Source: Ruegeria atlantica (GTDB lineage: Bacteria > Pseudomonadota > Alphaproteobacteria > Rhodobacterales > Rhodobacteraceae). From it: a stretch of 64,000 nt of DNA. The stretch lies in the NCBI RefSeq assembly GCF_013033965.1, contig NZ_WQFE01000002.1, positions 372,001-436,000 of the forward strand, written 5' to 3'. A model generated the notes under the pieces. That model searched no databases and was not told the DNA's origin. It saw only the letters and a list, made by a program, of their open reading frames with translations. This document shows positions 17,200 through 27,830 of this stretch, in pieces. The translations under genes were made by a program, and so were the position numbers. Positions within the stretch are counted from its first letter, which is position 1. Each line of letters begins with the position of its first letter.

Positions 17200-17769
17200 A
17201 TGCAGATGCCGAAAACGGAAAAACCCCTGTCAGATACCGCCAGCAAAATACTGGATGTAGCCGAGCGCATGGCGCGGCAAGGCGGTTATTATGCCTTTAG
17301 TTTCCGCGACATCGCGTCTGAAATCGGTATCAAATCTGCCAGCATTCACTACCATTTTCCCACCAAGGAAGCTTTGGGCGAGGCGCTGGTGACCCGATAC
17401 ACGGATCGGTTCCTGGGGGCTTTGGGACGGTTGGACGAAGCCACGCCCCTGGAATCTCTTGAACAATATGTGGCAGCCTATCGGCGGGCGTTGATCGAAC
17501 AGGACCTGATGTGCCTGTGCGGCATGTTCGGTGCTGAAATCGCAAGGCTGCCTGATCCGGTGGCCAGACGAACGCGCGAATTTTTCGAGCGCAACCTTGT
17601 ATGGCTGGAAACGGTATTCCGGGCTGCAGGTGCCCCGAACCCCGAAGCGCGGGCAGGTGAAACGATTGCCCGTTTGGAAGGCGCGATGATCCTGGCGCGG
17701 TCGATGAATGATATGGACCTGTTCCAACGCGTGACAGCCGATTTGCCGGCCCAAGTGTTGCGGGACTGA
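17200..17769 (+). CDS. TetR/AcrR family transcriptional regulator
   Basis: 189 residues. The N-terminal TetR helix-turn-helix is at ~residues 12-58 (ASKILDVAERMARQGGYYAF, FRDIASEIGIKSASIHYHFP), followed by a variable ligand-binding domain. Start ATG 17200 (or ATG 17206) is preferred; the upstream extension would run through the operator and lacks a domain. Expected to repress itself and the divergent SDR gene through the palindromes at 17117 and 17168. The inducer is unknown. Confidence 0.9.
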   Translation: MQMPKTEKPLSDTASKILDVAERMARQGGYYAFSFRDIASEIGIKSASIHYHFPTKEALGEALVTRYTDRFLGALGRLDEATPLESLEQYVAAYRRALIEQDLMCLCGMFGAEIARLPDPVARRTREFFERNLVWLETVFRAAGAPNPEARAGETIARLEGAMILARSMNDMDLFQRVTADLPAQVLRD

Positions 17770-17839
17770 CAAACGGGCCTTGCGAGGCTCGGTAGGAACG
17801 ATATCTTGCGGCCTGTGCCATAGCAGGAAAGGACAGGTC

Positions 17840-18562
17840 ATGCCGAACCCAACCGCAGCGATGCTTGTGATCGGGGATGAAATCCTGTCGGGACGCACCC
17901 GGGATGCGAACATGCATTACCTGGCACAGGAACTGACCAAGCAGGGAATTGACCTGAAAGAGGTCCGGATGGTCAGTGATGACGCCACTGCCATCGAAGA
18001 GGCCGTCCGAGTACTTTCCGAGCGGGTCGATCATGTGTTCACCAGCGGCGGAATTGGCCCGACCCATGACGACATCACCGCAGATTGTATAGCCCGGGCT
18101 TTTGGTGCGTCGATCGACGTACGCGCCGACGCCCGAGCGCTGCTTGAACGGCACTATGAGAATTCAGGGCTGGAGCTGAACGCCGCACGCCTGCGTATGG
18201 CCCGTATTCCGGAAGGCGCGGCATTGATCGACAATCCGGTCTCGACCGCGCCGGGGTTCACTCTGGGGAATGTGCATGTGATGGCGGGTATCCCCACGAT
18301 CTTTCAGGCCATGGTCGCCAGCGTTTTGCCAAAGCTGACCGGCGGCGATCCGTTGTTGTCGCAAACTCTGCGGGTCAATAGGGGTGAGGGGGATATCGCC
18401 TCGATCCTTTCGGCCTTGGCGGACGATTTCCCCGAGCTCGCCATTGGCAGCTACCCGTTTCAGGTAAATGGCGTATTCGGCTCTAACGTGGTGGTACGGG
18501 GTACGAATGGCGCACAGGTCGATGCCGCCACAACCCGGTTGGCGAAAGAGTTGGAGCTTTGA
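17840..18562 (+). CDS. Molybdopterin-binding (MoCF/CinA N-terminal) domain protein
   Basis: 240 residues of the competence/damage-inducible protein A family, lacking the C-terminal nicotinamide-nucleotide amidase domain of full CinA. Features: AMLVIGDEILSGRTRDANM (N-terminus), HVFTSGGIGPTHDDIT (MoCF signature), and VMAGIPTIFQAM. ATG at 17840 follows GGAAAGGAC at a suitable distance. Stand-alone MoCF proteins of this kind are annotated as FAD/ADP-ribose pyrophosphatase-like or unknown. First gene of a four-gene run with 4-base overlaps. Confidence 0.88.
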   Translation: MPNPTAAMLVIGDEILSGRTRDANMHYLAQELTKQGIDLKEVRMVSDDATAIEEAVRVLSERVDHVFTSGGIGPTHDDITADCIARAFGASIDVRADARALLERHYENSGLELNAARLRMARIPEGAALIDNPVSTAPGFTLGNVHVMAGIPTIFQAMVASVLPKLTGGDPLLSQTLRVNRGEGDIASILSALADDFPELAIGSYPFQVNGVFGSNVVVRGTNGAQVDAATTRLAKELEL

Positions 18563-19278
18563 GCCTGAACTGGGCTGACATCGTCGACGGAACTTGGCCT
18601 GCTGCCCGGTTCGAAACACTAGGCCCGTTTCGCCTGCGGCAGGGGTTGGGTGGCGGTTCGCGCGTTTCCGCGGCCAGTGCATTGGCACCAGCGACCGACG
18701 CGGACGTCGCAGCCGCCGAAGAAGCAATGCGCAAAATGGGGCAGCGACCGCTATTCTGCCTGCGGCCCGGCGATGACGGGCTAGATCAGCAGCTTGCGGA
18801 TCGGGGCTATGACATCCTTGATCCAGTTAACATCTATAAATGCCCTGCGGACCACCTGACCGATACTCCGATTCCTCGGGTTACCGCCTTTACCATCTGG
18901 AACCCTCTGGCGATCATGAATGAGATCTGGGCACAGGGCGGTATCGGGCCAGAGCGACTGGCCATCATGGATCGCACTGAGGGGCCGAAAACAGGGATTT
19001 TTCTGCGCCGTTCCGATCACCCGGCAGGGACCGGGTTTGTCGCTATTCGCGACAGTGTCGCTATGGTTCATGCGCTGGAAATTCTGCCGGCCTACCGGCG
19101 TCAGGGCCTCGGCCAATGGGCCATGCGCGCCGCCGCGTTCTGGGCGCAAAAGAACGGCGCGCATACACTGAGCGTGATCTGCACCAAAGCCAATGACGGG
19201 GCAAATGGTCTCTACAAGGCGCTCGGGATGGAGATCACCGGAGAATACCATTACCGTCAGCTTGTCCAAGGAGAGTGA
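18559..19278 (+). CDS. GNAT family N-acetyltransferase
   Basis: 239 residues. The acetyl-CoA fold is in the C-terminal half: MVHALEILPAYRRQGLGQWAMRAAAFWA is the motif A/P-loop region (quoted core YRRQGLGQWAMRAA), followed by ALGMEITGEYHYRQL. The start is TTG at 18559, overlapping the previous stop (TTGA), with GGAG in the preceding bases. No ATG occurs before residue ~57. Substrate unknown. Confidence 0.85.
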   Translation: MSLNWADIVDGTWPAARFETLGPFRLRQGLGGGSRVSAASALAPATDADVAAAEEAMRKMGQRPLFCLRPGDDGLDQQLADRGYDILDPVNIYKCPADHLTDTPIPRVTAFTIWNPLAIMNEIWAQGGIGPERLAIMDRTEGPKTGIFLRRSDHPAGTGFVAIRDSVAMVHALEILPAYRRQGLGQWAMRAAAFWAQKNGAHTLSVICTKANDGANGLYKALGMEITGEYHYRQLVQGE

Positions 19279-19856
19279 CTGCTGTGACCAACCAATCCCT
19301 GCCTACCGCGCTGGACCTGCCGATGGTGGATCCGCTGCCGCCTGAGACGCAGAAATATTTTGATATCTGTGTCGAAAAGCTGGGCTTTGTGCCCAATGTT
19401 CTAAAGGCTTACGCGTTCGACATCGACAAGCTGAACGCGTTTACAGCGAACTATAACGACCTGATGCTGGGCGACAGCGGTTTGTCAAAACTGGAACGCG
19501 AAATGATTGCGGTGGTCGTGTCCGCGATCAACAAGTGCTTTTACTGTTTGGTGGCCCACGGCGCAGCTGTCCGGCAATTGTCAGGAAACCCGCAACTGGG
19601 CGAGATGCTGGTGATGAACTACCGCGTCGCCCCGCTGGATGACCGCCAACGCGCCATGCTGGATTTTGCGGCCAAGATGACGACCGCCAGTACCGAAATC
19701 GAAGAACCTGATCGCCAGCGTCTACGCGATGTTGGATTCAGCGACCGGGACATTTGGGATATCGCCAATGTGACCGGCTTTTTTAACATGTCGAACCGGG
19801 TGGCCAGTGCAACGGCCATGGCCCCCAACGACGAATACCACACGCAGGCCCGATGA
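19275..19856 (+). CDS. Peroxidase-related enzyme, AhpD/carboxymuconolactone decarboxylase-like
   Basis: 193 residues of the AhpD-like superfamily. CxxC is in NKCFYCLVAHGAAVRQL (~residue 77), with the neighbouring His and Glu proton-relay residues typical of uncharacterised peroxidase-related proteins. The start is GTG 19275 overlapping the GNAT stop, with AAGGAGAG just upstream; a second in-frame GTG follows 9 bases later. Role inferred as thiol-dependent hydroperoxide reduction. Overlaps the OmpA-like gene by 4 bases. Confidence 0.87.
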   Translation: MTAVTNQSLPTALDLPMVDPLPPETQKYFDICVEKLGFVPNVLKAYAFDIDKLNAFTANYNDLMLGDSGLSKLEREMIAVVVSAINKCFYCLVAHGAAVRQLSGNPQLGEMLVMNYRVAPLDDRQRAMLDFAAKMTTASTEIEEPDRQRLRDVGFSDRDIWDIANVTGFFNMSNRVASATAMAPNDEYHTQAR

Positions 19857-20755
19857 TCAGAACTGCCGCCCTTTTTCTGATAATGACGGCCAGTCAGGGT
19901 CTTGCACAGAACCTGACGATGCCTTCCGGTGCGCGGCTTATCAGTGAGCGGTCCAGTGAATTGGACAGTTATGAGTTGCCAATCGGCCCTTTCGCCGAAG
20001 GTGTGGTGCCCGCAAGAGAAATAGAAGGCAAGGTCGAGCGCTTTACCTGGCGGCTGCGATCCGGTTCCAGTACGACGTTGCAATTGCTGGCCCCGCTGCG
20101 GGACCAGATCGCAGCGCAGGGGTACGAAATTCTGCTCGATTGTCAGGCCAATGTTTGCGGCGGTTTCGATTTTCGATTTGGCACCGAGGTAGTGCCCACG
20201 CCAGACATGTATGTCGCCATTCAAGACTATCGCTTTCTGTCCGCCATTCGGGGCGGCAATGTGGTCAGCCTGCTGGTCAGCCGCAATCCTCCCGACGGAT
20301 ATGTGCAGATGATCCGGGTCACCCTGGTTGGTGCAGAGGCGGCGCCGCCTCTTGTGATTGACGAGCCGGTGACGTCGCCAAGCGACCTGTTGGCCAGTTT
20401 GGAACAAAATGGACACGCGATTTTGGATGACCTCCATTTCCGCACCGGAGAGATCACGTTGGGCGAGGGGCCTTTTTCCTCGCTTGATCTGGTTGCGGAA
20501 TTTCTGGCCAAGAACCCAAGTACCCGATTGGCACTTGTAGGTCATACGGACGACACCGGCGCGCTGGACGCCAATATCTCGGTCAGTACGGGGCGGGCTC
20601 AGGCCGTGCGTGCCCGGTTGATCGAAGCGCATGGGGTCGCAGCAGACCGGGTTGAGGCGCGTGGGATTGGCTATCTGGCCCCGCTTACCTCTAATTCGAC
20701 ACCGGAAGGCCGTGACCTGAACCGTCGGGTCGAGGCTGTTTTGTTGGTCAACTGA
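19853..20755 (+). CDS. OmpA family peptidoglycan-associated protein
   Basis: 300 residues with a signal peptide (TAALFLIMTASQGLAQ). Residues ~180-300 form an OmpA C-terminal domain: LDDLHFRTGEITLGEG, LALVGHTDDTGALDANISVS, and RVEARGIGYLAPL, which bind peptidoglycan diaminopimelate. The N-terminal half is an unrecognised domain conserved in these proteins (PIGPFAEGVVPAREIEGKVER pattern, a DUF4892-like layout). Start ATG overlaps the upstream stop (ATGA). Envelope location expected. Confidence 0.87.
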   Translation: MIRTAALFLIMTASQGLAQNLTMPSGARLISERSSELDSYELPIGPFAEGVVPAREIEGKVERFTWRLRSGSSTTLQLLAPLRDQIAAQGYEILLDCQANVCGGFDFRFGTEVVPTPDMYVAIQDYRFLSAIRGGNVVSLLVSRNPPDGYVQMIRVTLVGAEAAPPLVIDEPVTSPSDLLASLEQNGHAILDDLHFRTGEITLGEGPFSSLDLVAEFLAKNPSTRLALVGHTDDTGALDANISVSTGRAQAVRARLIEAHGVAADRVEARGIGYLAPLTSNSTPEGRDLNRRVEAVLLVN

Positions 20756-20783
20756 AACCTGCAGTACAGATCAATTCTCGATC

Positions 20784-20809
20784 AAAAAAACCCGCGCACT
20801 GGGCGCGGG
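20784..20809 (-). terminator. Rho-independent terminator of the LysR gene
   Basis: Stem CCCGCGC (20791-20797) / GCGCGGG (20803-20809) with a 5-base loop, flanked on the left by seven A (20784-20790). Read on the minus strand this is stem plus T7, correct for the LysR gene ending at 20834. The plus-strand OmpA gene may use the same hairpin. Confidence 0.85.
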
Positions 20810-20833
20810 CTGCTAAGTTTCACCGAGGTTAGT

Positions 20834-21739
20834 TCACCAATCCATCGGGCCTTTTTCGTGAAAGGCATCGACAAGAAAATCTATGAATGCCCGCACCTTG
20901 GGCTGCGTAAAGCGTCCGGGCGGGTAAACCGCGTAGACGCCCTGAACCTCATCCGGAAGTGACGGCATCGCGTCCAGAACGGCACCGGATTTCAGGGCAT
21001 CCGCGTAGAGGTAGCTGGGCAGATATGCGATCCCAAGCCCCGAAATGGCCGCATTCAAAAGCGACTGACCGTCATTCACGCTTAGCCAGCCTGCGGTGCG
21101 CACCTGCCGTTTTTCGCCCGAAGGCGCGGTCAGTTTCCAAACATTGCCGGAGGATTGGCTGGAGTAGTGCAGAAGCTTGTGTTCGTTCAGATCGTCAATC
21201 TTTTGCGGTCGACCGAATTTCTCGACATAGCTGGGGGCTGCGACCATACGTTTAACAGTTTCGGTCAGTTTGCGGGCCCGCAAGGTGCTGTCTTCCAGCT
21301 CGCCAATCCGGACGGCTACATCAAACCCTTCCGAAATCAACTCGACGTAGCGGTTGTTCAGAACCATGTTCACAGTGATATCCGGATAGGCTGCCAGAAA
21401 ATCCGACAGGACCGGAGACAGATGATTGACGCCGAAATCCGTCGCAACGCTGATCCGAAGCAGACCCGAGGGGGCGGACTGCATCGAAGTGACAAGTGCA
21501 TCGGCTTCGCCTGCGTCATTCAGAACGCGGCGCGCCCGGTCGTAATAGGCCAGACCGATCTCGGTCGGTGACACGCGCCGGGTCGTGCGGTTCAACAGCC
21601 GCGCGCCCAGTCGGGCCTCGAGGCTGGAAACGTGCTTTGACACGGCCGATTTGGAGATGCCCATTTTTTTGGCCGCATCGGTGAAGCCACCCTGGTCCAC
21701 CACATTGGCAAAGGCTTCCATTTCGGTCAGTCGATCCAT
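20834..21739 (-). CDS. LysR family transcriptional regulator
   Basis: 301 residues. The N-terminal winged helix MDRLTEMEAFANVVDQGGFT, AAKKMGISKSAVSKHVSSLE and RLLNRTTRRVSPTEIG (residues ~1-60) is followed by a substrate-binding domain. ATG at 21739 gives the standard family N-terminus; the open frame reaching 21808 is not family-like. The closest type is the DsdC/CrgA-like cluster of regulators with MxxLxxMxxFxxVV starts. No divergent metabolic gene is close, so the target is unknown. Confidence 0.92.
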   Translation of the reverse strand: MDRLTEMEAFANVVDQGGFTDAAKKMGISKSAVSKHVSSLEARLGARLLNRTTRRVSPTEIGLAYYDRARRVLNDAGEADALVTSMQSAPSGLLRISVATDFGVNHLSPVLSDFLAAYPDITVNMVLNNRYVELISEGFDVAVRIGELEDSTLRARKLTETVKRMVAAPSYVEKFGRPQKIDDLNEHKLLHYSSQSSGNVWKLTAPSGEKRQVRTAGWLSVNDGQSLLNAAISGLGIAYLPSYLYADALKSGAVLDAMPSLPDEVQGVYAVYPPGRFTQPKVRAFIDFLVDAFHEKGPMDW

Positions 21740-21967
21740 TCTAGTACCCCAGGAATTAGTTCTTTGGCTGAACTTGACCTCCAATCTGGGCGGAAACTGG
21801 GCAGACATTGGATAATATCAGGGTTTCCAATCGGATCGTTTGCGTATGGGAAACGCGGAAACGATGGTTTCCGAGATGGCCACAAAGCCTGTAAGTCAAG
21901 GTTTTTAGGTGATTACGGCTGAATATGTTACGATGACAATGGCAAATTTGTGACCACGGAGGAGATC

Positions 21968-22408
21968 ATGAAAGCCATTTTTACCGCCGCAGCTGTATGT
22001 TTATCCGCGACCCTCGCATGGGCTGGTGGCGAGACGCCCTCGAACCCGGACGCAAGGGTCTATTTTGTAAACCTGTCGGATGGCGACACGGTTTCGTCTC
22101 CCGTGACGGTGGTCTTTGGGCTTAGCGGTATGGGCGTGGCCCCCGCCGGAACCGAGGCGGAAAACACCGGCCACCACCATTTGCTGATTGATCGCCCGCC
22201 CATTGGTGAAGGCGAGGATGGTGTGGATGAATTGGCCTATGGTCTTCCATCAGATGACAATCACATGCATTTCGGCGCGGGCCAGACCGAAGTGACATTG
22301 GAATTGGCCCCAGGTGCGCACACCTTGCAACTGGTGCTGGGGGACGCAGGCCACGTGCCGCACTCGCCTCCTATTGTGTCTCAGGTGATCACCGTTAAGG
22401 TGGAATAA
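21968..22408 (+). CDS. DUF4399 domain exported protein
   Basis: 146 residues with a signal peptide (MKAIFTAAAVCLSATLAWA) and a DUF4399 domain: ARVYFVNLSDGDTVSSPVTV, GHHHLLID, DDNHMHFGAGQTE, and HTLQLVLGDAGHVPH. Several His-rich loops suggest metal binding, but no function is established. ATG at 21968 is chosen for the ACGGAGGAG site ~4-12 bases upstream; an in-frame GTG 18 bases earlier is the alternative. Monocistronic, convergent with the MFS gene 7 bases away. Confidence 0.88.
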   Translation: MKAIFTAAAVCLSATLAWAGGETPSNPDARVYFVNLSDGDTVSSPVTVVFGLSGMGVAPAGTEAENTGHHHLLIDRPPIGEGEDGVDELAYGLPSDDNHMHFGAGQTEVTLELAPGAHTLQLVLGDAGHVPHSPPIVSQVITVKVE

Positions 22409-22415
22409 GATGCCT

Positions 22416-23699
22416 TCAAGCTGATGTTGTGTTCTGCGCTGCGTCACCCTTAGGGGGCGCACCCACAAAAGACAGAATCGCAACGATTGCCAGCAGACTG
22501 CCGATTGAGATCGCTACAATCGCCCACAAGACCGCGCCATGATGTGCAATGGCGGCCAACAGCATTGATACCGCGATAATCGCCAGCCGTCCGAGTGTTT
22601 TTGATACCGCTTGTGCGGTAATCCTTTGCTCTTTCGGGGCGATGTCCATGAAATACAGCGTCCGTGCGCTGCCCAGCCCTGTGACCGCGACGGTCGCCAC
22701 GAACAGGGATACCGCGTGCAGGTGCATCGTATGATCCAGCCCCTGACTGTGCAGTGCGATCAGGCAAATGCCGGAAACGGCGATCATCGCCGCTCCGGCA
22801 ATCATGACTGAACGGTTGGAATAGCCTGACAGAGCACGCCAAAGCGGCGCAGCCACCATCAGGGCGGCCGCTGATGACACGACCAGCGCCGTCAGCCCCT
22901 GCTCGGAACTGTGATGTGCCTCAGCCGCAATTAGGGCGAAGAACGGCACCGATAATCCTGCCAAGACAAAGGTAAGCCGGACGAACATGTACTTTCGAAA
23001 CCATGGCTCGACCAATAAACGTGCCGCATCTCGCCAGAACGCGCGCATCGACTCAATGCGCGTCTCTTTGGTTGCCTGCTGCGCTTCACCAGGGCGCTCT
23101 TGCAACGCCATCACCAGTGCCGCCGACACGGCAAAGCACAGCGCGCCGAACCCGATCACCATACTGTGGCGCGTCAGGGCCGGAGCGTCCTGAAAGATCT
23201 GATGTAGCACCAGAACAGCCGCTATCGTGGCCGCACCGCCGATGGCCTTTTGCGAATAGCTCACACGCATCCGATCGCGGGACGGAAGATTGTCACCCAC
23301 AAACTCGATGATCAGCAGGCTTTTGACCTCTTCCAGAAACCCGATCAGGAAAATCCCAACGACGAACGCCCCGATCACGACGGTCCGGTCACTATGGGTC
23401 ACGGCCAGTACAACAGCAGCGAAACACAGCCCGACCACGATATCGATCCGGGCAATGGCGGCTTTCTTCTGCGCCAGACGCCCGATTGGTCCCGCAGCGC
23501 AGATATCCGCCAAGGTTCCGGCTGTATGGCGGATCGCCACCAGCGCAGCGGCCAAAAAGATTGGTAAGTCCATCGACACTGCCAGAAACGTCAGCACGAC
23601 CGAGGGGCTGGCCATCGACCACGCCATGACAGAAAAAGCCCCCTGTCCCGCCAAAAGCGGAACATTTCGGGACGGGGGCTGGAGCGTCTCGTGGGTCAT
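22416..23699 (-). CDS. MFS family transporter
   Basis: 427 residues with about 12 hydrophobic helices, e.g. VVLTFLAVSMDLPIFLAAALVA and YMFVRLTFVLAGLSVPFFALIA, and an MFS fold. A charged central loop (QERPGEAQQATKETRIESMR) separates two halves of six helices. No substrate motif is recognised. It follows the oxidoreductase gene on the same strand across an 86-base gap that holds a long-stem hairpin next to its ATG. Confidence 0.82.
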   Translation of the reverse strand: MTHETLQPPSRNVPLLAGQGAFSVMAWSMASPSVVLTFLAVSMDLPIFLAAALVAIRHTAGTLADICAAGPIGRLAQKKAAIARIDIVVGLCFAAVVLAVTHSDRTVVIGAFVVGIFLIGFLEEVKSLLIIEFVGDNLPSRDRMRVSYSQKAIGGAATIAAVLVLHQIFQDAPALTRHSMVIGFGALCFAVSAALVMALQERPGEAQQATKETRIESMRAFWRDAARLLVEPWFRKYMFVRLTFVLAGLSVPFFALIAAEAHHSSEQGLTALVVSSAAALMVAAPLWRALSGYSNRSVMIAGAAMIAVSGICLIALHSQGLDHTMHLHAVSLFVATVAVTGLGSARTLYFMDIAPKEQRITAQAVSKTLGRLAIIAVSMLLAAIAHHGAVLWAIVAISIGSLLAIVAILSFVGAPPKGDAAQNTTSA

Positions 23700-23702
23700 T
23701 CT

Positions 23703-23741
23703 CTCGCGCGGTTTCTCCGGAACGGAAAGCTACCGCGCGAG
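23703..23741 (-). promoter_or_regulatory. Long-stem hairpin before the MFS gene
   Basis: Perfect 10-bp inverted repeat (CTCGCGCGGT 23703-23712 / ACCGCGCGAG 23732-23741) around a 19-base loop. On the minus strand the 3' arm ends 4 bases before the MFS ATG, so folding could hide the ribosome site. There is no T-run. Translational control or transcript processing is inferred. Confidence 0.5.
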
Positions 23742-23785
23742 TTCACGATATGTCGGCGCGCAACGCAAGGCGCAGGGCGGTGCGC

Positions 23786-25879
<2,094 letters not shown>

Positions 25880-25951
25880 CTAACGTCACACCCTTTGCCT
25901 TCACTCTGCCGCTTGTTACAGACACTGCAAAGCATGTTTACGAGGCCACGC

Positions 25952-26437
25952 ATGACCCCCGAAGAGATCGCCAAACTGCCCTATCGCCCCTGCGTGGGGC
26001 TTATGCTGATGAATGCCGAGGGCAAGATTTTCGTCGGTCAGCGCAATGACCGCCACGTCGACGCCTGGCAAATGCCTCAGGGTGGCGTCGACAAGGGCGA
26101 AGATCCGCGCGACGCGGCGCTGCGCGAATTGTGGGAAGAAACGGGCGTGACCTCGGACCTTGTTGAGATCGTGGCCGAGACGGATGGTTGGCTGCCCTAT
26201 GATTTGCCCCACGACATCGTGCCCAAAATCTGGAAGGGCCGCTATCGCGGGCAGGAACAGAAATGGTATTTGCTGCGGTTTTCAGGCCACGATGACCAGA
26301 TCGACATTCAGACTGAGCACCCTGAATTCACCCGGTGGAAATGGCAGGAACCCGGCAAGTTGATCGAAGAGATCGTACCGTTCAAGCGCGATGTTTATCA
26401 GCAGGTGGTTGCCGCCTTTGCCGAACACCTGACATAA
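25952..26437 (+). CDS. rppH: RNA pyrophosphohydrolase (Nudix)
   Basis: Removes 5' pyrophosphate from mRNA and starts decay. The Nudix box [22 protein letters not shown] occurs at ~residues 38-59 (GX5EX7REXXEEXG). [13 protein letters not shown] at the start and the QKWYLLRF and FTRWKW segments are typical of RppH/IalA. ATG at 25952 ([13 protein letters not shown]) is chosen because GAGG lies ~7 bases upstream; ATG 25934 is a possible alternative. 161 residues. The sigma factor gene starts 6 bases after the stop. Confidence 0.92.
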   Translation: MTPEEIAKLPYRPCVGLMLMNAEGKIFVGQRNDRHVDAWQMPQGGVDKGEDPRDAALRELWEETGVTSDLVEIVAETDGWLPYDLPHDIVPKIWKGRYRGQEQKWYLLRFSGHDDQIDIQTEHPEFTRWKWQEPGKLIEEIVPFKRDVYQQVVAAFAEHLT

Positions 26438-26443
26438 AGCGGC

Positions 26444-26983
26444 ATGCAGATTGAAGACATCTGGCCCAAGTACCGCGCACGCCTGAAGGCGTTTCTGCAT
26501 TCGCGTGTTTCCAACGCGGCAGATGTGGATGACCTGTTGCAAGAGATCTCGGTCAAAGTCTTCACTGGTCTGCCCAACCTGAAAGACCCTGCCAAACTGC
26601 AGCCGTGGCTGTTTCAAACGGCCGACCGCACGATCATCGACCATTACCGAAAATCCGGCCGTGCCGAGGCCCACCCGGATGATCTTTGGTATCACCGGGA
26701 TGATCCGGAAACGCGTCAGGAACTTGAGGGGTGCGTCGAACCTTTCATTCGCGGGTTGCCGCAGGAAACCGCGGACATGCTGATGGCGATCGACATCGGT
26801 GGCATGTCCCAACAGGAATACGCGCAGGCACAGGGGTTGGCGTATTCAACCCTCAAGTCCCGTGTGCAAAAGGGCCGGGCAGAATTGCGAAAAGCCTTCG
26901 AGGATTGCTGCAACATCTCGATGGATGTGCGGGGCAATATCTCGGACGTTCAGGAAAAACCGAAATCCTGCAAAAAATGTTGA
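26444..26983 (+). CDS. RNA polymerase ECF sigma factor, SigZ-like
   Basis: 179 residues. Region 2 (ADVDDLLQEISVKVF, LQPWLFQTADRTIIDHYRK) and region 4 (LPQETADMLMAIDIGGMSQQEYAQAQGLAYSTLKSRVQKGRAEL) are clear, in the SigZ manner. After region 4 there is a ~25-residue tail with five Cys: a CC pair, then SCKKC at the very end. No anti-sigma gene is adjacent. The Cys tail may sense redox state or metal. It sits between rppH and a GST gene. Confidence 0.85.
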   Translation: MQIEDIWPKYRARLKAFLHSRVSNAADVDDLLQEISVKVFTGLPNLKDPAKLQPWLFQTADRTIIDHYRKSGRAEAHPDDLWYHRDDPETRQELEGCVEPFIRGLPQETADMLMAIDIGGMSQQEYAQAQGLAYSTLKSRVQKGRAELRKAFEDCCNISMDVRGNISDVQEKPKSCKKC

Positions 26984-27047
26984 TCTGATCGTCGTCTTTT
27001 TGGCGCGGGCTTCGTCTGACAGATGAAACCAGCAAAAGGAAAGACAC

Positions 27048-27758
27048 ATGATCCGTATCATCAGTTTCAAAATCTGCCCCTTTGTTCAGCGCGTCACCGC
27101 GCTGTTGGAAGCCAAGCAGGTGCCGTATCAGATCGACTACATCAGCCTCAGCGACAAGCCGGACTGGTTTTTGGAGTTGTCGCCCACAGGTCAGGTGCCG
27201 GTTCTGGTGACCGAGGGTGGTACAGCACTGTTCGAGTCGGACGCGATTGCGGAATACCTCGACGAGGTAGCAGCACCGTTGCAGCCCGACCTGACGCCGG
27301 AACAGCGCGCCCTGAGCCGCGCGTGGAGCTATCAGGCCAGCAAGCATTATCTGGTTCAGTGCAGCGCGATGCAAAGCGCGGATCAGGCGATCTTTGTGGA
27401 TCGGTCGACCAAGCTGAACGCCGCTTTTACAAAAGCCGAAAAGCAGCTTGGGGACGGCCCGTTCTTTACAGGTGAAGTGCTGGGCAATGTCGATATGGCG
27501 TGGTTGCCGTTGCTTCATCGCGCTGCAATTGTGGCTGATCACAGCGGGCACGATATGTTGGCTGACTATCCCAAGGTGAAGGCATGGCAACAAGCTCTGC
27601 TGGCAACTGGTATCCCTCAGAAAACTGTTTCCGAGGATTTTGCCACCAGGTTTGCCGACTTCTATCTCGCCGAGCGGACGTGGTTGGGGCGGGGTGCGAA
27701 CCAAAACGAGGCACCTGCAATGGCACCGTTGAAACAATCCGGCGGTTGCTGCGGCTAG
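27048..27758 (+). CDS. Glutathione S-transferase family protein
   Basis: 236 residues. The N-terminal thioredoxin fold carries a CPFVQRV motif (residues ~9-15, KICPFVQRVTALLEAK) and the cis-Pro region GQVPVLVTEGGTALFESDAIAEYL, with an all-helical C-terminal domain. It ends in a Gly/Cys tail GGCCG, which is unusual. A Cys at the active position suggests an omega/lambda-like, glutaredoxin-type thiol transferase. GGAAAG precedes the ATG. Lies 64 bases downstream of the sigma factor gene and may be in its regulon. Confidence 0.88.
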   Translation: MIRIISFKICPFVQRVTALLEAKQVPYQIDYISLSDKPDWFLELSPTGQVPVLVTEGGTALFESDAIAEYLDEVAAPLQPDLTPEQRALSRAWSYQASKHYLVQCSAMQSADQAIFVDRSTKLNAAFTKAEKQLGDGPFFTGEVLGNVDMAWLPLLHRAAIVADHSGHDMLADYPKVKAWQQALLATGIPQKTVSEDFATRFADFYLAERTWLGRGANQNEAPAMAPLKQSGGCCG

Positions 27759-27830
27759 TTCAATCACCATCCCGCACGTTGGCGTGAGGGGGCGTGGTCG
27801 CTACTGAATGGGCCGTTTAGCTTCAGCTTC

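Noticed and set aside
19619-20632. 337-codon minus-strand frame opposite the AhpD-like and OmpA genes
   Set aside because: Spans two coupled plus-strand genes and has no recognisable domain.
26853-27770. 305-codon minus-strand frame opposite the GST gene
   Set aside because: Shadow frame; the plus strand has clear sigma factor and GST motifs.
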